Source of the DNA: Morchella semilibera
Taxonomy: Eukaryota > Ascomycota > Pezizomycetes > Pezizales > Morchellaceae
NCBI GenBank assembly: GCA_009192285.1
Contig: WBVU01000010.1
Span: 1,238,111-1,302,110, forward strand
DNA length: 64,000 bases
Reading direction: 5' to 3'
Positions 45,926-59,675 of the stretch are shown here, piece by piece. The notes beneath the pieces are model-generated. The model did not search any database. It saw only the letters and a list, made by a program, of their open reading frames with translations, and was not told where the DNA came from. The first letter of the stretch is position 1. Every line of letters begins with the position of its first letter. A program made the translations under genes and the position numbers.

Positions 45926-47742
45926 CTAAGGCTCGCGGTTTTGAGGAAAGTTGGGGGGATGTGATGATGAGCGCTTGCGTTGGTGTCCAAACTCCCGACC
46001 AAACATGGGTATCACCTTGTCTGGTCGGTCTGAATCTTGCTCATTTTGAGGAGCACCAGGAGCCCCTGCCGACCCTATTGATCCTGTTCCTCTGTTTAGG
46101 TATGACGAACTAAATGAGGTCGCATCCGCAGGCGCGCTCATTTGAGGAATCTGGAACTCTTGCGGTGGGGCAAGGGGTGCCGTTGCGAAGCCAGACATGG
46201 TTCCTCCAGAGTGGGGTGTCAATGGAGGTTGCGGGTATTTAAAGTCCGATAGTGTCAACGGCGGTGGGAAGCTTGGCGGTGGTCGTGCCTGATGCCCAGA
46301 CGGTGGTGCTGGTGACGGATAAGGGTGAGTGTAAGGTCCTAGACAGGAAGGTTAGTTTAGATCTAAGATCGATCGTATTGCAGCGTAGTCCAGACATAAC
46401 GCTTATACATACCTTGTGGCGTGTGCACATATGGACTGTGGGGCGTTTCTGGAGGAACACTTCTTGGAGGTTCGTTGAAGGGTAATCCCTGTATTGAGTA
46501 TGCGCTAGGGCTCAATTGGTATTCTCCGTGATCGATGGTATTTGCCGAATAAGGTGTACTAGCTCTCAATGGGGAGCTAGCAGATTCCGACATCGAACGT
46601 GGGATGTCTTGAAGCTGTAAGCGGGGCACACTGGTGCGAAAGGGATCGGTAGGCCGGGAAAATGGGTTTCCACGTTGCTGGGGGCCAAGTGGAGCTGTCA
46701 TGTACCCGAGATACGACGGACGTTCCCCAGTAGAAGAGACAGGGGACAGTAGCTCACCAGACGAAGTCGTAGGAGTAAAAGACAGTCCGGCAAAACCCGG
46801 TGTAGTTGGTGATACGACAACATCCTCTTCGCCAAGGTGTCTTCGTCGGAGGGGATCGGTCCGGCCATACCCCCCCATGTTTGTAGTAGGAGAATACTCT
46901 GTAGGCGAGGCAATAGGCGTCCCCATCATCCGGCCTGAACCATAGGTGTGTAATGTTTGAAGAATTGGGAACTCCTCTGGTAAAGCGCGCGATTTCATCA
47001 TGCGCTCTCGGTCATCGCTACTCATTCGTTTCAGTTTGGCTCTCCTGAGACATGCATTAGTAACCAAATCTCGGTTGTACAAGCTTTAGACCAAGGAACA
47101 ATCCTACCTATTTTGAAACCAGACTTGTACTTGACGAGGGCTTAATCCAGGGATCTCCCTAGCCAATCGTTCCCGATGAGCTGCGTCAGGATGCGCTTGT
47201 CTGGCGAACTCACTCATGAGGAAGCGAGTTTGGTTATGTGTAAGACTTAATTTCCCCGGGTTTTTTACGTCAGCCGGAATTGCGCACTTAGGGTGACTCA
47301 AAGTAGTCAAGATCAATTCTTACCGAAACCGTTTCATCTTTCTTTTTTCTTGTCGACGTTCGCTTAGAGACATATGATGTTCCCCTTGCGATCCGGAAGA
47401 CTGACCAGTTATATCAACAGAATGTCTATGTTCTGAGTGTGAGGAAGGATGTGAGTGTGGACTGTCAATCATCGAACCAGCTGAGGAATGGGGAGAGCCT
47501 ATATGCTCTTCATGGGACGCCGAGGTAGGCCATTCCCTGAACTCCCCTGCCTCGGATACTGGTCCCGGACTGTATTGCTCATACACAGGTGGTAATTGGT
47601 TGTGTGATGGATGGTGGTGGTGGTGGTGGTGGTGGTGGTGTCCGTCTTGCTCTTGGTGTAGTACGGATGAAGTATCTCTCTCCAAGCGTTGCTCTCTCCA
47701 AGGCATGTGTCCAGAGGACTGATCTGCGCCAAACTCTGACAT
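45926..47742 (-). CDS. Homeodomain transcription factor (Htf1/Hox2-like)
   Basis: Four exons: 47324-47742, 47108-47245, 46413-47044 and 45926-46338, giving 533 residues from the first in-frame ATG. The frame stays open up to 47838 without another ATG, so a further 5' exon is possible. The homeodomain is rebuilt across introns 1 and 2: KRKMKRFRLTHNQTRFLMSE, then PDAAHRERLAREIPGLSPRQ, then VQVWFQNRRAKLKRM. It is followed by SSDDRERMMKSRALPEEF, typical of ascomycete Htf1/Hox2 regulators of conidiation. The N-terminal part contains an 11-residue His run and many Ser/His/Gln. The C-terminal half is Pro/Ser/Thr-rich, as in an activation region. Intron 1 must use the AG at 47246-47247, because other AGs break the frame. 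Regulation of conidial development is inferred from homologues. Confidence 0.88.
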
Positions 47743-50700
47743 CTGGTTAAAGTTGTGGTTTTTCAAGGTCGAAGGATTCCCCCAAACTTCTAATCCTCGA
47801 TCTTCCCGGTATTGTGGTGTGTTTAGTAGTGAAGGCACTTTGACGAATCAAAAACAATGTGTCTATACAACCAACAAATGTAGCCGCTGAGTGCTTATGG
47901 TAGATGTTGCAATAAGAGCGGATATTTGTAGCAATAGTAGTAAATCACCGGATATTACTCGGAAAAAGATGAAATAAAATAAAAGTCGATATGGCCCCAA
48001 ATTTCAGGTAAAAAAGCAATTCGTATTATAGCTGTTCCTGCGTCTCGCCAAGTCTCAGTGATCAGGCCGTATTTCGTGCTTCGTTTCGTTAATTCCGGGA
48101 ATCCGGTGTTGTAATGGTGCGTGCGTGTTCAAAATGGCGTCGAGCCTGTTGCAAAGAATTTTATTGACGTAATTGAGCTGAGATCTCCGAATAATTGTGA
48201 AAGGTATAAAAATATTTGGAAGAAAAGAATGGGCAAGGTAGATCAATAATGGGCCCTGGGAGGACAGGTGAGGGAGGAGGGAGACTTGGGTGTGTGTGTG
48301 GCGCGGGCAAGGCACGGTATGTATAGTGACCGTTAAGCTGGAGTGAACGGCTAACTAGGTAGAGTACTACAGTTGGACAGGCTGCTTGTAAGGCGTGCAA
48401 CGAAGCAGGTAGTACCTAGAGACGCAAGAAAGAGTGACGAAGGACTGAGATCGGTGTAGCAACAAGGGGATCAGTGTTGGTGATCTTTTGGGGGACAGAC
48501 TGCTGGGGTAATTCGGGCAAGTAGACCGTCCACCGGCAAAAATGAGTGATAACGGTAAGTCTATATGGAGAAATGTTTGAATGAGGGAACGACCAGCGGG
48601 AAGCCAACAATAGCTTCACAGGTACTGATCCAGCAGCCGTGACCCAGCACAGAGAAGTTTAAGTAAAAAAAAAAAAAAAGAAGAAGAAGAAAGAAAGTGG
48701 TAGGGCAACAGTATGAGGATTGTTGCAGTGGACAAGCCAATAAGAAAAAATGAAAGAGAGAAGAGAAGAGAAGAGAATGAAGCGTAGAGATGATAATTCT
48801 CAAACAGAGAAGCTGGGGGGTGGTGGTTATCAAGATATATTATATGTAGGTAATAGTAGGAGAGGAATTGGGATTACTTGGAAGTCAAAGCGGAGACAGA
48901 GAGGTACGGCCCACAAACGGTTGTCAGGGAATCTATCAAGCGAAGGAGGACAGAATGGAAGAATGAACGAAGGTGGACTAGCACAACCAGAGGTGCGGAA
49001 TAGACGCACGGGCTGTCGACGAATTTCTGAATCTGCAGTTGACGAGGAGTAGAACGAGGGTGGAGCGTGGGCACGGGGCCTGGTTGTGTAGCCTTTGCAT
49101 GAATATAGATGGCCCAGGTTTGAGAATAAGGCGGGGCCCACGTATGAGCAGGAGGAGGGTGGGAAAAGGGTGAAGGAGGAGTGATAGTAATAGTAGTGGG
49201 AGTAGTGGAAGTATCAGCAGAAATACTTAGTGAGAGTAGTAAGAAGATAAGGATCAAAACCAGAAGTTGGGGCAGGAGATTCAGAAAAAATGTGGACTGC
49301 TCAGCCAACAGTGGAAATCAGTAGCAACAGGAATAGCAAAATAGCCAACAGAAGATCAAAATGAGGCAGTAGCTAACAGGCAGCAGGCAATAAGTGACAG
49401 GGCAAATGAGTTAATACTCTACTGGGCGGATAGAGGAGCCACAACCAAGTGGGGACCGATTCAAGCTCCAGGAGGAGAAGTGTCGGAGGGTGGGGGGATG
49501 GGTAGCCCAAAGGAGCCCTTGTGTTATGAGACGAGTTTTGGGTCCGGATTAGCTACCACTGCTACGGCAGAAGTAATAGATATTGCAAAAATGGGACTGG
49601 CGATGGTGGTGAAGTATATGCAGGTGAAGTCGCGGAAGCGACAACTGACTACTCGTGAGGCTGCGGGGAACAGGTCTGGTCTGGTCTATCTGTCTGCACT
49701 CTTTCTTGCCTGAAATCTCTCTCGGGCTCATTTTTCTTTTCTCCCTTCTATCGGAGTACCCCCCCACCCCACCCCTCTGTCTTCTGTCTTCTTCAAGCGC
49801 AGGATCATGCAGAATTATTTTCGGCATTGAAGTGGAAAAGAACAGAAGAAAAAACGTCTTCTTGCAGATCAAGGACGAGAACCTGTCAAGGCTGATGCAT
49901 ACAGCAAGCAGCAGGAGCAGGAGCAGGAGCAGCAGCATTAGGTACTAGCAGCAAAAGTAGTAGCAGCAGCTGACTATCCGGCTAGAGGAGGAGGACTACC
50001 GTGCTCGCATAAGGGAGAAAAGCAGCAGGAACATTAAACAAGAGTTCAAACAGTAGTAACAAGTACAAGTAAAACGGCCAAACACTACTAAGAAGCCAAG
50101 CAGCCACTACTATTCCCAGGACAGCCATGTGTACAGGTAAAGTGCAGGAGCAACAACAGCAATGCACATTACAACAGCAGTAAATAGTAGCAACAACTAT
50201 AATCAAACAAAAAATACTGTAAGGGCGGGGTGTGGGTTTAGGAATAGGATTGTAAGTGGAAAAGTGTACCGGGAGTTGTTTCAAGTTGAGTGTCGCGAGC
50301 GCTCGAGCATTCCTGTAAGTACATGTATGTACCGGAGGTTTTGCAACGAGGTTCCCGAAATCTCCTCTAGACCTGATTGCAGAGCTTGGGGACAGTAACA
50401 GTAGGGCCTGAGCAGGGCTCCAGGCTCGTCAGAGCAGCAATTGTAACGGCCGATGCGGATCATGGGTGGATTTGGGCATGGATGGGCGTATGTGATCTAT
50501 CCATCATCACCCTCCATGGCAGGGCATGCAGCCACGCTGCTGTTAGAAGCTGCGCGCTGCTGCTGCATCCTTGAACTGGCCTGTTTTGCTTTTTCGGTTC
50601 ACACACCTTATCCGCCTAGTCGCTGCGGTAGCGGTGTCGTTGTGGCACATTTTCCTTTAGCCCGTCCCTGGGTCTCCCCCATATCTGATCCCGCCATCGA

Positions 50701-50937
50701 CGAATCCAGCTCCCAACTGCACGCAAGCGAAATGTTCCTGTCCCTAACTAGCAGGCTAGCCCAGATATATTTCTACCGAAGGGCATGCAGAGCAAGTATC
50801 TGATCCTCCTCCCAACCCGTCATTTTTCCCCCCCTTCTCTTATTTATTTATTTATTTATTTCTTTTTCCTTCACCTTTCCCGGCGGATACCTTTGCCATG
50901 CCCAGCCCTTTTCTCTGGGTTTTTATTTTTCTTTCTT
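47743..50937. other. Probable long leader/promoter of the homeobox gene plus simple repeats
   Basis: The minus strand from about 48050 to 49400 is strongly pyrimidine-rich with many short frames, as in long 5' leaders of fungal regulators. A signal-peptide-like frame (48874-49308, minus) has no family support. Simple repeats are A-rich (48665-48700), AGCAGG (about 49905-49940) and TTTA (50840-50862). One TACATGTA lies near 50319. Confidence 0.45.
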
Positions 50938-51309
50938 TTAAACAACGAGGCAGTGAAACCTCTGGTGCCGAACGCAGCACGTACGGCTCGTCCCGAAGCA
51001 ATCGATTTGATAGATATGTAGTATGTACTCTAAGGCGCCAACCAAATCCTCCATTTGGTTAGCAGGCAGCCCTGTCAAAGCTCTCACGCTGGTTGCAGCT
51101 ATGCCCGATGACTCGGCGATGGCACCGCGTGGCATCGGTTTGACAGGAAATTTGACGGATTGTGATATCCCAGCCTTGGTGGGGTTGAAAAACCGTTGCT
51201 CGGCGGGAAAACTGTTGAGCCTATTTTCAACATCCTCCGTGGGGTCCGAGGATAGAAGGCGGGGGGAGAGAGAGGGGGGGGGGGGTGAGAAGTTGAAGGA
51301 ACCCCTCAT
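50938..51309 (-). other. Open frame of unknown origin, possibly an exon or gene fragment
   Basis: A 123-codon frame. Its middle (DPTEDVENRLNSFPAEQRFF through ALTGLPANQMEDLVGALEY) has even amino-acid composition and protein-like codon spread, unlike neighbouring frames. It is open on the opposite strand over the same stretch too. I cannot assign it to a family, and no convincing splice partner was found. Confidence 0.3.
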
Positions 51310-54300
51310 GAGTAACCTCCGAGGGACGGGGCTGGACCTAGTTCGTTAGAATTGGCCGACGCGTCTCTAGGATACAAAAGATGAAAAGATAAACATCTCG
51401 CCTGTGGAAGCCTACGTCTCGTTAAATCACGAACAAAAGTACACACCCATCCATGTGCGGAGAATTGTTCGGTGAAATTGAGATCGACGGGATCTAGTCA
51501 TGAAAAATCCCGGGGCGAAGAACAAACAATGAGAGAAGATGAACGGAAAAAAGCTATAAAGCGAAGAATTATTATGTATGACAGCTGCATGTCTCGTGAT
51601 GGATTCGCTATAATTCCCCGACGGAACCATTTCCCTCCTTTCCCAGCAACTTGTGTGCGAGCAGCATAGGAAGCAAGCCAGCAGCAATGTACGTGCATCA
51701 GGCACGGGCCAGTCGGATCTTGGCTACATGTAACTGCAGTTAATAAGGAGCCAGGAAAAAGGAAAGAGAGACAACATGCTGCACTATCTACCGTAGCGAA
51801 CACTCGAGTACATACTTAGTTTTCGGAGCAACAGAGGTTGAGAGAAATAAACCAAACTCATCGGAAAAAGGAATGAATATACGTACATACAATATGCACG
51901 AATAACAAAATAAGATCACTAGGGGGTGGGAGGTGTAAATTTCGGACGTTTTTGAACGACGTCCAACAAAGTTGCCCTTGCAGGTTTCCGGTGTGCCTAG
52001 CACCGACGTTGTCTCCAAGAGTGAGTGCAACGGCCAACCTGCAGTCTTTTGATAATCATGGAGAGTAAGAGATGCACACCACTGCAGCACTGCAGCAAAC
52101 GGGCGAGCTGCGCGTCATCTAGCAGAAAGGGCTGTTTGCCACACTTTGTTTACAAGGAACCCTGTCCAAACGACCTCCCTCTCCCCTCACTGAAGGGCTG
52201 TATGTAAGTCAAGTCAGCCTTCTTGGAGACCACCTCGATGGTAAAGTCATCTGCATACATATATTCCTTTTTCTTTATGCGCGATAAATCAGTTTTATTT
52301 TCTTTTTCCCCCCTCATGCTCAGCCTTAGAGTAGTTTCACTCCATCGAGAGAACCGGTACAATCCTATCGTGCATGGACCCCAGGACTTTCCACATCTTA
52401 ATTACGACATTCAACACCTGCTTGAGACTGTCTTCTAGAAGCCTTCCTCATTGACAAGGCCTGACGAAACACTACAACCACCAATCCGGAAAAGTAATTG
52501 TGCGGAACAACCCTGGACTATACCGTGCGTGTCTAAGGTCCACCAAAGCCCCCACTACATCCATCTTTACACGCACATGATATTTCATCCGCAAAGGGGT
52601 ATATGTGGAAGCTGGTAAGTTGATTCTTATATTCCCTACACAAAGCAAAAGATATCTGACAACCTTATCGCGGAATTCGGGAGCCAAACCCAATCGATCG
52701 GGTTGCATGCATGATGTCTCGATTCTGGCGGTCAAAGCGTAACAGATCATTCACAACTGCAATGATTTTCTTTCTTCTGTAGGCAGGTACTCTATAGGGT
52801 TGAAATTATAGAAACAGCATAGTCGTTATAGACAGGCTCGGCCCCAGCCGATACGGAGCAATCCTCTTGTAACGTCTATGCAGCACGGAGATCTTTTGAC
52901 CGCGAAAAGTGGGATGTATCAAACTTCTTGCCCTGTTCCAGAAGATTTCGCTAAGCTTTGGATGTTTTCTCCCACTCCTTCCCGAAGGACCCGAGACCGA
53001 CGCTCTAGCGCGTGTCAAGCGCAATGCACAATTGTAAACCCGAAACTATAAGGTCGTTGGCTGTTCTGTGGTAATGGTCATAGTGGTAATGTTTACCTTA
53101 GTAGACGTTAGGTATAGTAGTCTTTACTATTGTTTCGATCTGAGACCATTATTTCCGCCGGACGTACCCGGGGCTCAGTATATCAGCCATATAGGCCAGA
53201 AACCTGTCTTGAGGGAGAAATTGGTTTCGTAATTTCTCAGGTAAAGTAAACTCACTGCACTGCTACCTGAGTAAAATTTATTCCCCACCAAGCTTGCATA
53301 ATCCACTGGCCACATGATCGTAGGTGAGGCGGATATAGGCATCATCGGAAAAGAAAAATTCACATTTGATAGGAACCGAATTGCTTTCATTAATCCTCAC
53401 GTGGCCACTCGATTCCCATCATAGATAGAGTAGCATAAATAAAACATAATAATGCATTCAACCCATCAATTTATATTATATAGGTTGCCCGCTAATCTAG
53501 CCAACGAAAATTGTCTGGGCTATTGAAGTTTCCAGGGAGAAAGGGTCATATACTTTGGATGACCAACAAATTGTTTCCCGGTTTACTAGTGCATGTAAAA
53601 ATAGTGTATTCCAATCTCGATAGAAATCGTGCAAACATCAACATTGAAAGCCTAGTATTAGGCGTATATTTCAGGCCTTGTAGTTCTTAGACCGGTTGAT
53701 TGATTGGCATGATTCTCGCTGATGCAATTAATGGATTAAACAAATAAAAAAAAAAAAAAAAAAAAGAGACAGGATTCGCTGGCTGACGCATGATACCTAC
53801 GGGAAAACCAGGGTACAAAAGGGAATAAACTAAATAATCTGGTAAGAACTGTTTACCTGGTAAAACCAGAACAAAGCAAAATTAAAAATAATATAAAAAA
53901 AGGTAAAAAAAGAGGATCTATAGTATCTACATACGCACGTTTGACAGTTATATAGGTACTATCAAGGAGACCCTCGCTCTTCCAGCCCAGCATCTCCTAA
54001 CCAGCCTGTAGGTAGGAGCACCATGCGACCCACCATTTAACTTCGTTAAAGCATATACGATCGCGCACAAATGATATAGACACCCATCCATTGGTGCCAT
54101 ATCTACCTATCTCTTCCCTTACTTATGCGAAGCATATGTACGTCAACTTTGTTAGAGTAGGTTGTATCAATACCATCTCTTAGTTGGATGCCCTGGCGAC
54201 AATAAGCGAGCGAATGAGGAAGCAATGCTTGCAAGAATACATGTATGGAGCCTTTGTCAGGGTCGACGCCAAAGATAGAGGTATCATATTCGGTCTGTGT

Positions 54301-56260
54301 CCTTGCACCCCCGCATTCACTCACTGAAACTGGATTTAGCACATGTGAGTGGCAGACAGGCATACATGGCGACGTATACACAAAATCAACGCTTTTAATT
54401 GCACCGGAATTCGGGTGAAGGGGAAGAGGGCAGGCAGGAGTCGGTCAGCCAAGCGGAGTATCCATAAACCTAGTAATTAGAGTCGGATAAGAAAACGAAC
54501 GAGAGTCATGACAAGTGACGAGTCATTACTATCATCACGTCATACTATCATGCAAGTTCTCAGGTTAAAATAATAGAGGTCAGTTTCCCCTCAATTTCTC
54601 CCTCATCGGACAGACAGGATGTGGATCAGAAGCACAAGCTTCTCAAATAGGACAGATGCTCCGTCATGGCGTGAATGTTCTTTGGGTTAAAGTAAAAGAA
54701 GAAAAACAAAAAAGAAAGGCTGCACCTGTGCTGTTGTGCACAGAGCATCTTACGCCTCTAGCCTTCTGGTATCTCATACCGTATTTATCCTCGAATAGTG
54801 CTGCCGTCAACAACCGTGTAAAGAAATTACACAAGCAAAACATGCCTGTATATCCTGCCATGTCAGTGTATGCACCCACGTTTCTTCTACCACAAAGAAC
54901 GAAAGAGATATCCTTCTCTCACAGCACTCCGACCCGCCGCAGCAGGCGCTGAAACTAATGCATACACTCGGCAGCACAAGCCTGAGCCCGGCCCCCTCAT
55001 GCCTGTATATATTTTTCCGGTATTATAAAGAGTACTGAGCGGCGGCTGAGTGGCAAAGTAATATCTCTCACGTTTTTCCCTTCCCGAGCTTGGAACACAT
55101 TGATGATATCTCGGCGCTTGCATCCACCCTGTACTAACAGGCAAGCGTGGTTTTCTCAAGATGGTAAAAAGGGAAGCTTTCAGGAAATTCCGGAGTCTAA
55201 CACGGAAAAATATCAGGGAGAAAGGAGGGTGTATCTATATACCCCTACCTATACCCCTCACACTCGGAAGGACCCGGTAAAGGGTAGTATAGATGCAGAT
55301 GGTAGAGAGGAAGGAGGAGGGAATGCTGTTGCACGGAGATACGAATAGGGTGGCTAAAGTGGATGCTGGCTTCGATCACGAGGAGCCTAGACTGGGCGCG
55401 ATCATTCCTAATCTAAAGTTATGACCCCTGCCAATCGTGCCGGCCTCATAACGGGCAAGAAAAACGAAATTGAGCTATCAGCAGGCCTATGAGTATCTGG
55501 GGTAGGGGATTAGTAGTCCCTTAGATTGGGAAAACCAGTACAATGAATTTTCAGAGCACATGGGAACTGGGGGTTTCCGCAGCTAACAATCATCGTAATC
55601 TCAGCGTAGTTTATCGGAAGTTGCATATATTGAACTTAGAATGAACGGGGTACATAGTGTATGACTAGGGTGATATTGCACCCGCGTGTGCGTAGACGCT
55701 TGATTGCGAGCAGGGATTTGGGTTCGGAGCAAAAGGATGCTCAACCTGATTTTGATTCTTTTTTTTTTCTTTTCGTTTTTTCTTTTTCTTTTTCTTTTTC
55801 TTTTTCTTTGAATAAAACACAAGATGAACGAGAAAAAGAGAAGGGTCAAGGCGGCAAAGATCTCCCAGATGTATATCTACATCTATAAGTTTTTCATTTC
55901 GGGATGAGAAGCCGACCCAGGTTAAATGCCATGCATGGCCTATCACTTAAAACCTCTTGCTGTAGCCTTGAAGTCCTAGTTGAGAGAATTCGTGCCTCCC
56001 TGAGCCCTAATCGACAGATAACCTTCTATTTGATAAAAATTACCACCCCATTCTGATCCGTGTAGTGTTATTAAGGACCTCAATTCGTTGTGCTGCCATT
56101 TTTGTCGAGATGCAGAGCTTTCACATTCATATCTGGCCTCGACCTCACGATCTCCTCCAAGTTAAACCGGTTCGCCTTCTTTCTAAGTTGATGCGGATGT
56201 TTAAACCCCAACCAATTTTGCGTGTCAGCCACCAATACCCCCCCTCTAGTTCTTATTAGA
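51310..56260. other. Long intergenic region
   Basis: No supported gene in 5 kb. It holds an A-run of 20 (53746-53765), a CTTTTT repeat (about 55758-55809), and TACATGTA near 51726 and 54238. Confidence 0.55.
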
Positions 56261-58541
56261 CTATGCTTGCTGATTCACCTTCAGCTTCGATTCTTCTTTC
56301 GTTTTTTCATCCACATCAAAAAGCATTTCAAGATCATTTCTTTCTTCATCAAATTTATCATCGAACTTGTTGAATAAATGGAAGCGATCTCGCGATGCTA
56401 TACGCAAAGCCTTCCATGTTTTCGTGAATTTTGCATTTTGAGCCTCTTCGATATCCTGCGGAAAAAGTGAATCTTTGAGGTCTTCCTGAGCCTGTTGTAC
56501 GCCTGCTCGGAAGGACTCGGGTGTAGGAATACGATGCCTGGTGTGTGAATTAGTAAAAAAAGAAAAAGAAGAGGGGAAAAAAAAGGGAAATATGTGAAAG
56601 TAAGTATCGGAATCAGGTAGCAACATACCTCTCTTCATCAGTTAGCCCCTCCATTCCCGATGCATCTCCAGTCCCCTGCCAGAGTCGACTAAGAGTTGGT
56701 GTTCCCATGATATAGCGAAAGGGAGCTTCCGAGACACACTGTTTTTCAGCCTTCAGTTTTGCATCTCTAAACTCTTCCTCGGCTAGAGGGAGCATATCAA
56801 ATGGATGACAGCTCTCTGCTTTCCACCGCACCCAATTTTGCTCTCTGGTAAGAACAGTATTGATAAGACGCATGAAGAGTCTACCAGATTGATTGGGTTG
56901 CAGGCTGTTAGATATTTGGGTGCGGGTGCTGATAGCCCATTGTTCCTATAGTGTTAGGGTTAGCTTCGTACAGAACATATCACATCGGCGGTACGTTGAT
57001 CTGCCGGCAAGAGATAGTGTTGGCTGGTTCTGGAGGATCTCACATCTTCAGGGCTCAGTGTATAGGGATATTGAACTGCTCTATTGGGAGTCTTGATATC
57101 CTTCCACTTATCTTTTGCCGCAGGTGTAAGGCTCAGTAAGAAGTCAATCAAAACCATTGCTTGCACGAGCACATGCCTTCTAAACGTCAAGTCGCTAATC
57201 TATAGTTTATATGTATTTTAGCTTCAATTATGGATAATACCAAACAGAAACAATGCAAGAAATGGTTTAGTTACCTCTAGCTCAAACAGTTCGCGGCTAG
57301 TTAAATATTTAGGGTTAAACCCTTCCCCATGTGAATCGTCTTCTTCGTCATCTCGTTTTCTTTTCTCCCCAGTAACCACTAGGCCGGCTTTCTTGTCCTC
57401 TGGCCGCTTACTGTTACTTGCCTGGTTGTCCTTTTTTTCTGCTACACCACTACTCCTGATAGCTTCCTCGTCTGCTATTTGAAATCTCGCCATTGTTGCT
57501 GCAAGTCCTTTCTTAAATGTTTCCAGGGACCCCGGGGTCTGTAATAACCGTTGCGGATCTGCGAAATCGCGTTGTAGGGACCAGAAAATAGGGTATAGTG
57601 CACTGGTGCTTAGGACCTCGGAGGATGTTTTTGGCTCTTGTCCAGCAGTGAAGGAGACCGTTTTTGTGCCCCTTGTACCATCCTCGCTCTTCGCATCTCC
57701 CTCAGGAGCAGTAGTAGCTGATGTTGATTCGTCGGCTTTCAACTCTTCTTCCTTCGTATCAACTTCCATTTCCACGTCTAGAACGGACTCCTGAGGAGTA
57801 TCATCATATACGGTCACATTTTGTGCGTTAAACTCTCCCCTCAGATTAACTCCCGATTTTTCGCCAATAGGAAAGCTCTTGCTTAGGAAGATCAATATCC
57901 GTCCACAAAAAATGGTGTCTTCAGTTTTTGATAACCTCCGGAGTAACTCGTTGAGCAAGCGCAACAAGATAAGGCCTTTCCCTTTGCTCCCTTCAATGCC
58001 TGCCGTCACCCGTTCGATCCGGGACTCGAGATATTGGAATAGTAACTCGCAAGATGGGATTGTTTGAGAGTCGAATAGTTCCTCAATTAGAGCAAGAGGC
58101 AAGCCTGGTTCGGAGATTTCTATGTGGCTTGTGTAAGATAAAATGCATACAGGAGTTGTGTTATAGATGGTATACCAAGTTCCGCAAATACAAGGGCTAA
58201 GTCTAGTAGATTTCCGAACGCGATCAAGGTTTCGTTACTAACAGAAGTGTCTTTTGTCTAAACCTCATTAGCAATTTTGACCAAATAGCTCTACAGAGCA
58301 CACATACAGCAAGTTCATATAATATGGTTTTAAACGCCGTCTCAAGCGATGACTTGTAGAGTTCATCGACAGGTTGTGTTGCAGGTTTGATTTGACCCAA
58401 TAGCTCGGCATTGAAATCCGGTTCGCCCAGTGGGGGTTCAAGAGAGCTCTTTTCGATCGTCGAAAGAATTTTCTTCAGGCATGATACAAAAGAGTCGACT
58501 CCTAGGGTAGAAGCACCACTAGCCAGGAGAGCTGGCGACAT
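56261..58541 (-). CDS. hpr1: THO complex subunit 1 (Hpr1/THOC1)
   Basis: Six exons: 58308-58541, 58176-58257, 57275-58119, 57044-57199, 56629-56945 and 56261-56537, giving 636 residues. The family blocks are AELEISEPGLPLALIEELFD, then FQYLESRIERVTAGI, then KGLILLRLLNELLRRLSKTE and FCGRILIFLSKSFPIGEKSG. Later come LYPIFWSLQRDFADPQRLL, DLTFRRHVLVQAMVLIDFLL and the C-terminal REQNWVRWKAESCHPFD with IPTPESF. An acidic low-complexity insert (VEMEVDTKEEELKADE) and a Lys-rich nuclear-localisation-like GEKRKRDDEED sit in the middle. THO couples transcription elongation to mRNP assembly and export and prevents R-loops. Introns are 50-98 bases with good GTATGT/GTAACT and TAG ends. Confidence 0.94.
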
Positions 58542-59675
58542 GGTGTGACTAAACGGTAAAAGCAGCAGAGGTATTTGAAAGCAGAAACAAAAGGGAGAAG
58601 ACTTGAGGGGATGTTTAGACAGGGTTTGCGTGTGGTTCTCATTCACGCGTTAGGTTACCCGCCGCCTCGGTTAGTGAACCGAAACGCCAAGGGCTTTTCA
58701 TATGTGTTACCCTGCTCAAATTCTCATGGCCCCTGGTTATCAAGTAAGTGCAATTTGTTTGTGCTACGAGAGGGGCCGCACAGGTAGGCAGAGGCACATC
58801 ATGTAGGCTTAGGCGGGGGTGCATTGTGCGATGAAATTACAATCTGTCAGATAAACCCTGGTCCTCCCCTCTCGGCTTCTTCGGAATCTACTCGTCGCTA
58901 GGGCGGCTTCACGAACCGTCTTCCATCTATCCATCCTAGATATTGATAACGGTATTTACCAGAGATCACCAATTAAAAGCGACCAGGAGCGCTTAATAAA
59001 TTCTGCCGATATTGGAGGAGGGATGCCTTCCAGCCGGGGGAGCATCACCATCAGGCGTGCAGGATGGTTAAGCTTTCTAGAAATTGTGCAGCCTTATGTA
59101 AAATTAACTTTGTCCGTGAATTGGGTGTTATATATTTGCACCACTATATGTATCTTTATCCAGAGCGTACTTACATGGTCTCTACTATGTAGTTCTAGGG
59201 ATGGTGGGTATTCTGGCTTGTTGACAGCAGCTATTGAGGCCAGGCCATGAAGGAAGTTTGTCATCTTTGTGTTTTGACCTCACTACGGAGTAATAGTAAC
59301 CGAGTTTGTATTATGGAGTGCCAAGGCTCGGGAGATTTACCGCTCCTAGACCGGAAGATGATATTTGGGAATATGTACCTACATGTAGATCATGGGGTAT
59401 CACTCGCTTATCTGGAGGTACTATCTTGCCGCCCCGAGCCAGTTCAAGGCATAACGTGCACACCCCCGGGTGTAACTATAGCTTTGATAAAACCATAAGG
59501 AGAGAAAAACAGGTTTGATCATATAAATTAATACTACATGTATATTTAGGTTAACCGATACCCATCATCTTGGGAATCAAACCAACCACAAGTACAACCT
59601 TGCAAGCAAAGATGCAAAGCTCCAGATCACGTGCCGACTATTTCTCGTATCATGGTGGGAAGTAGTACTATAGTG

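Noticed and set aside
48874-49308. Minus-strand 144-codon frame with a hydrophobic N-terminus, a possible secreted protein
   Set aside because: Pro/Thr/Ser low complexity inside the pyrimidine-rich upstream region of the homeobox gene; no family or splice support.
17565-53765. Runs of T (17565-17590, 41477-41501) and A (53746-53765) as possible retroposon tails
   Set aside because: No retroposon body or target-site duplication could be seen next to them.
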